A stretch of 64,000 nt of DNA. Origin: Terfezia claveryi. Its lineage: Eukaryota; Ascomycota; Pezizomycetes; Pezizales; Pezizaceae. Where the stretch lies: contig WHUX01000016.1 in assembly GCA_015179025.1 (NCBI GenBank), positions 1-64,000 on the forward strand, read 5' to 3'. The notes under the pieces were generated by a model. That model saw only the letters and a list, made by a program, of their open reading frames with translations, was not told the DNA's origin and searched no databases. Shown here in pieces: positions 36,033-47,713 of this stretch (the stretch's first letter is position 1; every line of letters begins with the position of its first letter). The translations under genes and the position numbers were made by a program.

Positions 36033-36744
36033 TGTAATGAATGGTACTAGATAGTATTCATTCGGTACTGTTTATATAATCTATATCCATAGGTACAGAC
36101 GTTTGTGTATTTTGGTTCTACTGAGGTAAGACCTCAGAAGGGTAGGGAGATTACTATGTGGGATATTCCCAGAGGGAACAGTAATTAACTGGTGTAATCT
36201 ATCTTATATGATTTATACTATCTAAGCTATATGATTTTGATCTAATCGGAATATAGGCTTGCTTACTTTGTGTACTTGCTTGTTGCTTCTTGTAGATTCC
36301 AGAGGGAATCCAGTGGCCTATTTATACTCCTCTGAGATCTGATGACTAAGGAAAATAAATACAATAAAGAGTGGCACACCAGAAGGTAGTACACTATACA
36401 AAAGGGGTCATGTGGCCATAGTAATGAGTCATATGCCTTATACAATAGTCATGTGGATATAGTAATGAGTCACATGTCTTAAATAGAGGTCATATGGCTA
36501 TAGTGATGAGTTACACGCCTTAAATAGAGGTCATGCGGCTATAATAAGGGTGTCTTCATATGGCAAGTGCTATGGAACTTCCTGTGGCAAATTCCACATG
36601 CTGTGGACACTTATAAAGCAATAGGAGGTGGTTGAAGGCTAGTCCTTCAACTAAGAGGCTTAGTTACATAATATAGTAGTAATATAGAAAATACAAAAGT
36701 ATATAATCAATTATATAAGCAATAAAACAACGTTCTCTATTACA
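36033..36744 (-). repeat. 3' LTR of element C (712 bases)
   Basis: Pairs with 44365-45076. On the minus strand the purine tract TATGTGGGGAAG precedes it. Confidence 0.93.
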
Positions 36745-39700
36745 CTTCCCCACATAAAAGGATTTCCTATCCTTACTTCTCTCGCTCTGCCATATTGGTT
36801 TCCATACGTCCTAAAATTTGATGTATTGTTAATAGATTTGCATTAACATGAATATCTTTAGTGTTTCCATGACTCATGATTCTATCTTGTTCTTGTTGGA
36901 TGAGAGTTCGGGTCTCATCTCTAGTTTGTGGTCCTTGTTTTCCTTTAGTTCTTCAACGTCTCTTGAATGTATCTTCCATACTTCTAGTCGTCCAGAAGTC
37001 TTAAAGAATTCTGGTAGTGATATCCTTAGCATTTACCTAGAAATCATGTTTAGGAGAGTATTCTAGCCATCTGACCTTATATTATCTTTCTCCAGTTCAA
37101 GAGCTGTTCTAAATTCTAATACCTTTTCAACTTCATAATGATCATTTTGAATTAGTCCTGGTTCCTGAGATTGTCTATAAGGGAACTAGGTAGGATTATT
37201 TTTGTAGTATGATTTGAGTTTGCTAATATAAAAAGTATTATATATGAGGTAGAGGTCAGATTGACTGAATAGGTCTAGGCTATAGTTATTGCATTTTCTA
37301 TTACTAGAAATAATGGGAAATGGGCCTAGCCATTTTGGTTTGAGTTTGGGTGAGATGTTCGATAGATTAATATTTTTTGAGGAAAGTATAACTTGTTGTT
37401 CGACTGAAAATTTAGCTGTATTAGGTAGTCATTTGTTTGCTTGAGATGCTTGAGTCTTCTTGGCATCATATATGGTTTTAGACATTACCTCATGATGTTC
37501 GTTTGCTGGTATATATATATTAATGGGGTATAGAAGTATTGATACGCTAAGATGTGCATTAAATCCAATTAGTATGGAAAAGGGACTATTCTGTCTAGCA
37601 GCATTATACTTAGAGTTAAGTTTCAACTGTATCTCTGGTAGTTTCTGTAGCCAATCAAATCCTTCGATTTTATAGGCTCTTGCTACTTGTAAAATTTCTT
37701 TGTTCACAATTTCTGATTGTTCATCTACACATAGATGATATGCAGTGGACGATTCCAACTTGATTCCTTTATTCCTAGCTCAATCTTGAAAGTGTGTTGA
37801 CATAAAATGAGTGTCGTGGTCAAAAACAATACCGAAAGGGTATCCTATAGTTGGGACTATATGAGTATCAAAGGTAGCAGTACATTGTTCTGCTGTAAAA
37901 TTATCTGAGATAGGAATAAGAAACTTGAATCCTGATTGTCTACCGACAATCATCCAAAGTTGTGAAATACAAACTACATGATCTTCTTCAATAGGAATAT
38001 TCTGGTACAAAATTAAACACTTAGTAAATATAAGTGCTAACTTAAGAAAATCCATCGATATATCAGTCTATAGCCTGCTTGGTACATGTAATGGGATTAC
38101 AAGTCCAAGTGGTGCCTTGTTAGAATACTTTGTCCATTGATAAGTATCATAACTTCTGATATAGTCCTTAGTTGGTTTTGTAAAGGACTGGCAATCATAT
38201 TAGTCAGGAAGATATTTTATCATTTTCTCAATGCCACTATGAGTGGTTGCTTCATATGCATCTTTAATAACCAATTCGAGATAGTTCTTACCTTTGATGT
38301 TAAAGGTAGAGGGCAAGACTAATCTCCATTATCCTTGTCGGTTCTTGACATACAAAAATCCATCTTTTCTTCTATAATCCTTATAGTTCACAAAGGTATT
38401 ATAGTAGTTCTTCTAGATAGGACATACTCTCATGCATAATTGATATGCAGCTTTCATACCTATACCTTAGTCAAGCCAGTGTATGATGAAGTAGTCCTTA
38501 TTATCCTCCCATCCATTGCTAATATATTTCTCTTCAATAAGCTTGTTGAGGATTGGTTCAATCCTTATGTTGAAGTCATTGATGGTGGGTTTCTTCTCCT
38601 TATATATAGAAGCATTATATACTGAGAACTTATAGAAATCACAACGCTGTCTGGAGGTTTTGGTGTCCTGAATGAAAGAGGGTGAATCTTCATTAATTGG
38701 TACTTGCTTTTTAGAATGAGTGATAATAGCGGTGGTGTTGATTGGAATTGCGTTACTACTGCTAGCAGTTGTAGCTGGTTGTTGAGATGCATTCCATAGT
38801 TGTTGTGGGGCAACAGGAGTATTCATGATCTCCTGTTCCATTTGTCGGGTACTCATTTGTTTGGTAGAGTTACTGAACTAAATGCTAGGTTGGAGAGTGT
38901 GGTATATTGGTTTGTTGGTAATCTATCTTTTTGTCCATTCTCTGATTTCTTAGATAGCTTCTTCGCGGCTAAGAGCTTGTAGAGGTGGATAAGCTGACAT
39001 TTGTTGTACTGGTGCTAGTTCCTTTTAAGGCTCATTTGCAGATACGAGATGTGTAATACGAGTCGTAAGGAATTCCTTCTCCTTCTTAAGAACTGAGGCT
39101 GACCGGTCATAGTTCAAACTGCCATGTCCATAGTGATTGTAAATTGCATATGTTTCAATGGTAAACATGTAGTTGTTTATGGCGTGGGAGCTGCCATGAG
39201 TTGGACAGTAAAAATCTCGGCAAAAGAACCAGTGCATCTTTTTGTGTTGTTGCCAATTACTATGAGCTAGGTTGACAGCAATTTCCTTCGCTTCTTCAGG
39301 AGCAAAAGATTTTTGTTGAATGTTTTCAGAAGATAGAGGCGTATATCTTAGTCTAAGAACTGTTAAAGGTTTGTTTTTATTTATATTGGGTTCACAATTA
39401 TACCCACTAAAAACTTCTTTTGGTATGGTGGATAGAGTCTCATTGTCTGAGAACTCTTCTTTCTTCATCATGTCATATTTGCTTTCTTTGTCTGGGATGC
39501 CCTCGAAGTATGGATAGAAGATATGGTGTCCAAGTTCTTTGGCTCTTCTACGATATTTATTGAAGTCGCAGTCGATATACTTAAAATTGATAGCTCTATG
39601 AGAAACTATATTGTTCTAAGTAGAGGTTTCTAGTAAGTAGAAAGTTCATAAAGTATTGGTAAAGATGTTGCAGTTGTAGGTATGATTAGGAGGATCGATA

Positions 39701-41830
39701 TTGTTGGAAATATAATCATCCTCGGTGGTAGGAGTGTCCAAGTATTTATGCTTTTTTAATAGAGCATCTGCTATCAAATTTTCCATTCCTGTAGTATATG
39801 GTATGTCTGTATCAAATTCTATTAGATAATCTTACTATCACCTCAATTTTTGACTTGCAAGTGTTTGAGTATGAAAGGTTACTAATGGTTTATGGTCTGT
39901 AAGGATAGTGAACTTGTGACCTCTTAATTGTGCTTCAAAAAATTTTAATGAGTCAATAATCGCTAATAATTCCTTTTGAAAGGTAGGATAATTGAGTTGT
40001 GCTGGATTAAATTATCTAGAGTAGAAGTATGATAGTCTGATATGCGTCAATGGTCCTTGACCTATCCAAGATCCTAGTTCTATATCACTAGCATTCCAGA
40101 CTAAATATTTGGGTTCAGTAGATTCATTATTCCAGGGTTTTAAAACATGTGGGGAATTCATGAGTTCCTTGAGTTTTTCAAATACTACATTATGAGTATC
40201 TGTCTATTCCCATTTCTTTGTTTCTCCTTGCAGTTCTGACAGGGTGCTGGTATACGACGCTAAGTCAGGAATAAATCTGCTGAGATAATTAACAATTCCA
40301 AGGAATCCTCTAAGATCCTTTTTTCTTATAGGAGTTGGAAATATTAATATAGTAGTCCTCTTTTTCAGGTCTACATGTAATCTATCTGATGTCAAAATGT
40401 GTCCTAAGATTTCCAATCTTAGAGTAAAAACTGGCATTTACTTTCCTTGAGATAGAATTTCTCATCCTGTGGACATTAAAGTACTTTCTTTAATAATTCT
40501 ACATGTTTTTTATACATTTTTGAGAATATAATAATATCATCAATATAGATAGTTAAATTTTTATAGACTATGTCCTTAAAAATTTTATGCATAACACGAA
40601 CCATAGTAGTAGGTACATTATGATCCCCTTATTGCATAACTCTACTTCTGAAATATCCCATATGACATAAAAAGGTAGAGTATTGCTCAGATTCTTTATT
40701 GTTTCTGATATTAAAAAATCCATTAGCTAAGTCGAGCTTAGTCCAAATGGAATTCTCTGCTACTAGTTCAATTACTTCATTAATATCTAGCAATAGGGTA
40801 TGGTCTGGTTCGACAGCTAAATTGCGGTCTCGACAGTCATTAACATGTCTGGCTTCTTCCGGTTTATCTCGTTTAGAGATAGTGAACATGACTATAGCAT
40901 TTGTGTCATTTTCTACTCTATATATGCAACCTGATACTTCTTCTTCAACTAATTTGTTATGGATTTATTATCTAAATCAATGTCCTGAGGGTCGCCATTT
41001 TGGTATCCAAGTAGCTCCTGCTTTTAGTTCATTAGAGTAATTAATCTTTCTTAGTAGCAGTAATTCCCATAGAATTATCTTAGGAAATAATAAGAGAAAC
41101 TCTATTACAAGGTTGAATTGTTTCTGTACCATAGAAACAGCTGTCACGAGTTCTTTTTTTGGATTGATTTCTTCTGTGTCACTAATATTTTCTCAATTAT
41201 CTGGTTCACTATAATCTCTAACTGATTTATAGCTGACCTGTGTATACTCTGATCTTATACTATTCGCCATGGTTCTAGATCCCTTCCATAAACTTAGCTG
41301 GAATCATAGAATATTTTCCGGTTAGATAGTAACAGGTTCCTGATGGGTAGGAATTATTACTTGCACTTTGCTGAGAGCAGGTTCTCCTAGTATCATGTCC
41401 CATCCAGTCAAATGAGCTATGTAGAATGTTCATTTTTCTACATAACCTATCCAATTAAGTTTGATAGTACAAGCTTTGTCTATCATTCCTTTTGAGCCCT
41501 TAATTGCACTACTTAATAATTTCTTCTTGATACTTTTAGTTGGTATTTTGTATAGGTGTACAAATTGAAAATTAATTAAGTCTTCTCCCTTTGTTTAGAG
41601 ATCAATTAAAGCTAGTGCGGGGTGTTTATTAGCTTTAACGAATACCTTGCTAAAATCTAGTATCTGTCTTGATAAGGGTCATTCTTTGATTTTATCCTTA
41701 TTGTTTTTATCCTTAGTGGCTATCGGTATAGCTAAATCTTATGCAGCTGTACGCATAGGTACCTTATTTTGTTGTTTCCTATAGTCCTTGTAGGAGTGTC
41801 CAGAGTTCCAACACCATAGACATTTCTTGA
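36745..41830 (-). pseudogene. pol of element C
   Basis: On the minus strand from high to low: knuckle CLWCWNSGHSYKDY near 41770-41825 with its last cysteine changed to tyrosine, eroded protease near 41600, RT with YIDD near 40535-40546, and RNase H where the first catalytic Asp reads Asn (WNASD near 40090-40105). The zinc-finger spacer follows (39600-38570) with several Cys-to-Tyr changes, then integrase (38330-37430), the chromodomain region near 37150 and a tail. Long open runs remain, for example 39471-39025 and 38856-38467. Stops are of transition type. Dead. Confidence 0.9.
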
Positions 41831-43529
41831 CTCTAATTAATTGTATCTTTGTCTTCTGATCCAATTTTTTTATGATGGTGTCCCAATCTAAGTCCTTCCA
41901 TTTTTCTATGTTGGGTTTGGTATTGGGATTGCTGCTAGGATTAAATCCTATTTTTTGTCTTTGATTCTAGTCCCTGCATGGACCATAACTTCAATTTTCA
42001 TTCCGAGGGTATTGTCGTTGGAATGTATTTGTTGTGGGTGGTGGGGCAATATCTTTCTTGGAAGCTTCATATAACTTCGCTTAATGCACAAGCTGATCAT
42101 ATGACCATTCTTCTTTGATTAAAGGAATTAATGTAGCTGACATATATGGCAGCAGGTAATTAAGAAACTTTCTTCTTTTTACTTCCTACGATATTAATTG
42201 TTTGCCATCCTTGTCAATCAATTTGATTTGTATTTCAGTAAGCCAGTTGGCAAACTGTTTAATTCCCATATGACATCCATTCTTCTATGGTGTGGCTGTC
42301 TCCCATCATTTCCATAAAATGTCCTTACTAGTAGAGGGTATCAGAAAATCCCTTAGTACTAGTATGAATCTAAAGAATGTCACATTCTTTCCTTTTTCTC
42401 TTAGGAATTGATTATAAGTAGTGAGCACGCTTCCTTCTATTCTGAATCCAACAATTTCCAAAGTTGAAGCGCCTTCCAAATCTATTCCTTTGATAACAAA
42501 CCAACGTTATATTACTCTGGCACAAGAGTCAAAATATTGTGAGTCTTGCCATTTATTGTCTTCTCCTCTTATTTTTTCTGGCAGATCAATCTTTATTCCT
42601 TTTAAAGTATTCATTGCTTTATGGTTACCCATTGTAACTATTCCTATTGTAGATTCCCATTGCTGGTATTCAACTGATTTTCCTCATTTGGGTTTTTTTT
42701 TAAGAGTTTGACTTGCAACTGACGATGCCTTATCAGAGTCCGAGCTATCATCTCTGCTATCATTGGGGTCTCATCCTCCTCCTTGTGTTTTCTGCTTCTG
42801 TTGGGCTAGTCCTATATCTAGATCATCATTGTCTTCTGGTAATTCTATATCTTCTGGTGGTTGGTCTTTATCATTTGGTTCTTTGGCTGACCCAGTCCTC
42901 CTTTCTGGTATCTCATGTGCTCAACCCTTACCTTTCTATTGATCTTTTGGTGTTCTCAGGAACGCTCCTAGATGTTCTTTGCTAGGATTGAAAAATTCCT
43001 CTGCAGTATGTGCTGATTCTTCTAGATGAGTACTGCTTATCATAAATGCCATTATTTCTTCCCAGTTATTTATTATCTAATTCGGTTTCCTTAAAAGTGG
43101 AACGACAGGTTTCTTTAATTCCTTACTTAAAAATGCGTTTATTTCTAAGTCCTTTTCTTTAAATGGGTAAGGTATTAGCCATAAATAGTATTTTACTATG
43201 GCTTCTATTAAGAGTCGAGTATCTTTAGGATGATACTGTTGGGCATATCCTATTGAGTGAGTATATTTCAAAATCTCCTCAATTGTTGGAAAATGTCTGT
43301 CCCATAATTCTTCTAGTGTGAGAGGCAAAGCCATACTAAAATATAGTTTGGTTTCTACTCCACATGGTTCTCCTATTTCTATATCCATGGGCAGATTTAT
43401 TTCCCCTTCTATGTTAGGAACTATATATCTGGTCTTTCTAGGAGTTTCTTCTACTAATTTCTTAATATCTTCGGGTAACATAGTTAACTGTCTCGACCTC
43501 TTAGTCTTCTTACTAAATTCAGATGCCAT
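41831..43529 (-). pseudogene. gag of element C
   Basis: The gag ATG (43529-43527) begins MASEFSKKTKRSRQLTMLPE, and the frame stays open to 43077, aligning with the frameshifted start of element 2 gag. The acidic linker and capsid part (about 42950-42050) follow with several stops. The comparison shows the original gag was continuous from the matrix-like N-terminus to the knuckle. Confidence 0.85.
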
Positions 43530-43530
43530 T

Positions 43531-44133
43531 ATATATAATTTTGTCATCTGTCTACAACCAAATGCAGCTGGTTATACAATATGATCGTCAAGTTACTTTT
43601 CGTCTTTGGTACCTTTCTGTGCTGATGGTGTGGTGGCTGATGATCCTTATGATCTCTGTTCAACTGATGGTTCTGTTGGCTTGATAGCTCATGCAGCTGG
43701 TGAGGCTAGATGTTAGGATCCTAATATTTCTTATGGTCCTAGTTTTTCTTCGTCTACTGGTCTAGAATCTAGTTCTAGTTCTTCTGACAAAAGTGTCACA
43801 TTTTCTGATTGGTGTGTTGAGGTAGACGTTGGGGTCGCAGAGGTATTGGTAGAGATGTCTGGGCCTAAGGAAGGTTCTAATGGAGGTAATTCTTTTCTGG
43901 AGGAAATAGCTGCAATGGAGGCAGCGAGATTTGAGTCTTAGGATTGTGACGCTTGGTTGTTTAGACCAATTATTCTTGGGACCTGGAGGGCTAGTTTTTC
44001 AATAGTGTACTGGATTTACAGGTATAGATGTAATGGCAATTGCTAGGAGTGCAAGATGAGTTGTCGATCTTATTGGGAAAAGTATTGTAAACGAGGGTGG
44101 GATTGTTTAATATGGGATTCCACTGCCCATTAG
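43531..44133 (+). pseudogene. Antisense leader ORF of element C (plus strand here)
   Basis: This is the counterpart of the element 2 ORF at 17410-18008. From the position matching the element 2 start codon (ATA here, a G-to-A change of ATG) to a TAG at 44131-44133 is exactly 603 bases, 201 codons, with no indel. Four internal stops occur. At each, element 2 has CGA, CAG, TGG or CAG, so all are C-to-T or G-to-A. Conserved runs include QPNAAGY, KSVTFSDWCVEVDV, CDAWLFRP and ECKMSCRSYWEK. The gag start of the same element (43529) faces it one base away. Confidence 0.65.
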
Positions 44134-44364
44134 AGCTTTGCTTAGCTTGCTTCTAAGCCTTTTGTTGATGTACTGTAGTTGAAAGTCTAATATCTTATTT
44201 GTTAGATTTTTTTTTGTTGGCCAACTAGTTGAATAATGATATTGATTTTATATATGCACTTGTGTATCGAATTGTATACACTTGCGTGAGTGTAATGAAG
44301 GTATCCGAAGGTTGATTAGGCCTTGGATTTAACAGTAAACATTAAGTATGTGAGTTAAACAAAA

Positions 44365-45076
44365 TGTAATGAATAGTACTAGACAATATTCATTCGATAC
44401 CATTTATACAATCTATATCTGTAGGCACGGATGTTTGTATATTTCAGTTCTGCTGAGGTAAGACCTCAGAAGGGTAGGGAGATTACTATGTGGGACATTC
44501 CCAGAGGAAACAGTAATTAACTGGTGTAATCTATCTTATATGATTTGTGCTATTTAAGCTATATAATCTTAATCTGATCGGAATATAGGCTTGCTTGCTC
44601 TGTGTGCTTGCTTGTTGCTTCTTGTAGATTCCAAAGGGAATCCAGTAGCCTATTTATACTCCTCTGAGATCTGATGACTAAGGAAAATAAATACCATAAA
44701 GGGTAGCATACCAGAAGGTGGCATGCTATACAAAAGGGGTTATGTAGCCATAGTAATGAGTCACACGCCTTAAACAATGGTCATGTAGCCATAGTAATGA
44801 GTCACATGCCTTAAACAAAGGTCATGTGGCCATAGTAATGAGTCACATGCCTTAAACAGAGGTCACGTGGCTATAATGAGAGTGTCTTCATATGGCAAGT
44901 GCCATAGAACTTCCCATAGCAAATTCCGCACACTGTGAACACTTATAAAGCAATAGGAGGTGGTTGAAGGCTAGTTCTTCAACCGAGAGGCTTAGTTATA
45001 TAACGTAGTAGTAATATAGGAAATACAAAAGTATATAATCAATTATATAAGTAATGAAACAACGTTCTCCATTACA
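44365..45076 (-). repeat. 5' LTR of element C (712 bases)
   Basis: Pairs with 36033-36744 and matches the element 2 LTRs with added transitions. It contains extra units of a repeat built on AGTAATGAGTCACA with GCCTTAAACA (about 44750-44870), which element 2 has in fewer copies, explaining its greater length. Confidence 0.92.
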
Positions 45077-46739
45077 CAATACCCTATACGACCACCCCTC
45101 TAGCATAACCACCTACCCTACCCTCCCCATGCCGCCCACTACAACTACTATTAGCCACCATAGGTTCCCCAGAGGTCCACTCTGTAAGTCTTATTAGTAT
45201 AGACTCAAGCTGCTTACTGTATATAGAACTATATGTACTACAAACTATATTGCTTGGTATAACTTTTGTAAGCTAGCCTCCTCAATATTGAATTTCAGCT
45301 ATTTTGAGCGATTTAATCAAGCTATATTTGTGGTACTGCAATCTTTATATCTTAAGGTATTCCTCTATGTATTTTTTTTAAGCCCAGTATGTTTTGTAGC
45401 CCCTGCACCATGCAAATCTCTAACCAAGCTCCATATATCTCAATATATAGCCTATTCAGGCTCAAAGTTCTAGCAATGATAATACTAAGCCTCTTGTATT
45501 CAATACAGACTTAGCTGAGGCCTTTGAAGGTCCTTGAGCTGCTTCTATGACTGGGGCTTCACCTCTGTACTACTTTTTAGTATTTTGAGGGTTTAGCAGT
45601 TTGTGCACATCATACTAGCTCTAGAATTGAAGTTCATCAATTTCACAAGCTTTAATTGAGCCATATTTCCCAAAGCGCAAGGTAGACACCTTCACTGTAT
45701 ACCTGTATTCAGTACTAGCACTAATACTAACCCTTTTATGCTACTGGTACAAGTCTGTAGTACTATTGGTGCCTTTGCTATAGTAGTACCCAGACCCTCC
45801 CTCTACCGAATGCATCTTAGCTACCCTTATCTCTCCCAACTTAGTTAAGACCTCTTAACTTCCTTCAAGTTGTTGTAGATACTTCTGTATCATCCTAGTT
45901 ACAAGCAATCCTACACAGATCATAAGTTCTTCTACAATATTAAGATATCCAGCAGAGGCAGTAAAATATACCCAAATCCTCAAAATACTTAACAAAGGCA
46001 CAGAGGTGAAGCCCTAGTCATAAAAACAGCTCAAGGACCTTCAAAGGCCTCAGTTAAGCCTATATTGAATCCAAGAGGCTTTGTATTATCATTGCTAGGA
46101 CCCTTGAGCTTAAATAGGCTACATATTGAGATATATGGAGCTTGGTCAGAGATTTGAATGGTGCAGGGGCTACGGAACATACTGGGCTTAAAAAACTGCA
46201 TAGAGGGAAACCCTGAGATATTAAGATTGCAGTACCACAAATATAGCTTGATTGAATCACTCAAAATAGCTAAAATTCGATATTGAGGAGGCTAGCTTGT
46301 AAAAGTTATATTGAGTAATACAGTTTACAGTACATGTAGTTCTATATACAGTGTGCAGCTTAAGTCTATACTAATAAGGCTTACAGAGTGGACCTTCGGG
46401 GAACCTATAGCGGCTAATAGTGGTTGTTGTAAGTAGTGTGGGGAGGGTAGGGTAGGCAGTTATGCTAGAGGGGTAGTTGTACGGGGTATTGAGGGTTCAG
46501 GTGCTATAGAGGGTTCATAGTAGCTCAAATTGGACTAGAGATGAAAAATTTGGGTTTTTCGAGTGTTTTTAGCCTATATTTATTTTTCTTACTGCATTAA
46601 TATTATATTTATTGATAGAGATATTAGAATATTACTGCATGTGGCAGGGGAGCCCGGTCGATCGTCACGTGGTTGTCAATCGTTACGCCATAAGTGATAC
46701 TACAGCTAGGTGGCAATGAATTTGGTACCCCCCCTGTAT

Positions 46740-46840
46740 AAGAGTTTTACATTAGTGTGTATATTATAAGTTTAGCGCACATATTATAGGTTTAGCGTGC
46801 ATTTTATAGGTTTAGCGCTAATGTTTAGTAGAGTAACAAC
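46740..46840 (+). repeat. Short tandem repeat in the mariner element
   Basis: Three to four units of about 22 bases built on TATTATAGGTTTAGCGC lie inside the left terminal inverted repeat, upstream of the poly-threonine ORF. Confidence 0.7.
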
Positions 46841-46999
46841 ACCAACGTTGGTAGGCACTGGCCTCTCATATGATAGCGTAGGCATTTACACGTCAACATG
46901 CTACCCCTATAGCACAACATCCTCTATACTACAACATCCTCTATTGCACAATACTGCAATATCATACTGTATTACAGAAAATCTCTAACACACATCAAC

Positions 47000-47713
47000 A
47001 TGTACTTCTATATCATTGCCATTCTTCTTGTCTTATTGACCACTTACGTGGTTAGTACCATCACGACTCGCACCAATTCTACCACTACCACCACTACAAC
47101 CACTACTACCACTACTACCACTACCACCACTACCACCACTACTACCACTACCCCCACTACCACCACTACTCCTATCCGAGTCGATCTAATACAGAGATCA
47201 GTAGATTGTCAACTTCTGGCAGAACTAGATTACCGATTTCATTGGGAACAAGTAAATCCGAGTTGTGAAGGTCTGAATGTGAGAATCAAGGAATGGGTCT
47301 CGCAATATTACGATGACCAATTGGTGCATTTTCCAGCCATAAGGCAAGCACTACAACTGGTCTATCTGAGTCAGCCAATTCAAAAAAAGTTAGGTGAGCT
47401 GATAGTTGGGTCGACTTTGATCTGGGGTCTATGGACCACTTTGATTTGTCTAATGTGGAGATTTCCACAATACCTGATTCAGAAATACCTGATTTGGAGT
47501 ACCAGCATTCATGGGAGGAATTTAATTCATAGTGGTAGAGCTAGCGGGAGAGCTGGCGGAAGAGCTAGTAGAAGAGCTGGCAGAAGAGCTGGCTGGTGGC
47601 AGGAGGGAGAGCTGGTGGAAGAGCTGGTAGAAGAGCTGGTGGGAGAGCTAGTGGGAGAGGGAGGGCTGGGCGGGGAGGGCTGTTTTCTTTTGTATTTGTT
47701 TTCTTTTGTTTGA
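47000..47713 (+). CDS. Poly-threonine membrane protein ORF inside the mariner element, unknown function
   Basis: An uninterrupted frame of 237 codons begins at ATG 47000. It has a hydrophobic N-terminus (YFYIIAILLVLLTTYVV) that could be a signal peptide or anchor. A run of about 24 threonines (residues about 28-58, with Pro breaks) follows. Next is a globular-looking part of about 75 residues with two cysteines, then a second hydrophobic segment (GSTLIWGLWTTLICLMW, about residues 138-154). The last 60 or so residues are low-complexity Gly/Arg/Glu sequence encoded by the minisatellite, so the true end may be earlier. Thr-rich stalks are typical of O-glycosylated fungal surface proteins (family knowledge). 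Unlike the transposase beside it, it has no stops. No homology is recognised. Confidence 0.5.
   Translation: MYFYIIAILLVLLTTYVVSTITTRTNSTTTTTTTTTTTTTTTTTTTTTTTTPTTTTTPIRVDLIQRSVDCQLLAELDYRFHWEQVNPSCEGLNVRIKEWVSQYYDDQLVHFPAIRQALQLVYLSQPIQKKLGELIVGSTLIWGLWTTLICLMWRFPQYLIQKYLIWSTSIHGRNLIHSGRASGRAGGRASRRAGRRAGWWQEGELVEELVEELVGELVGEGGLGGEGCFLLYLFSFV

Larger units (their letters stand above)
36033..45076 (-). mobile_element. Ty3/gypsy LTR retrotransposon (element C), same family as element 2, transition-eroded
   Basis: Minus-strand element with LTRs at 36033-36744 and 44365-45076 (712 bases each) and a perfect 5-base target duplication CAATA (36028-36032 and 45077-45081). It has the same domain order as element 2 in reverse. 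It carries many TAG, TAA and TGA stops where element 2 has CAG, CAA, CGA or TGG, but few frameshifts, the opposite of element 2. Inserted in the left arm of the foldback element. Confidence 0.95.
35819..46700. mobile_element. Foldback-type DNA element with arms of about 0.7 kb, split by element C
   Basis: The left arm (35819-36032 plus 45082-45592 after removing element C) is the reverse complement of the right arm (about 45973-46700). Termini are GTATCACTTAT on the left and ATAAGTGATAC on the right, both next to TA (35817-35818 and 46701-46702). The unpaired centre (about 45593-45972) shows no coding capacity. Intact length is about 1.8 kb. Long terminal inverted repeats with a TA duplication and no transposase suggest a non-autonomous DNA element, perhaps mobilised by a Tc1/mariner-type enzyme. 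Confidence 0.85.
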
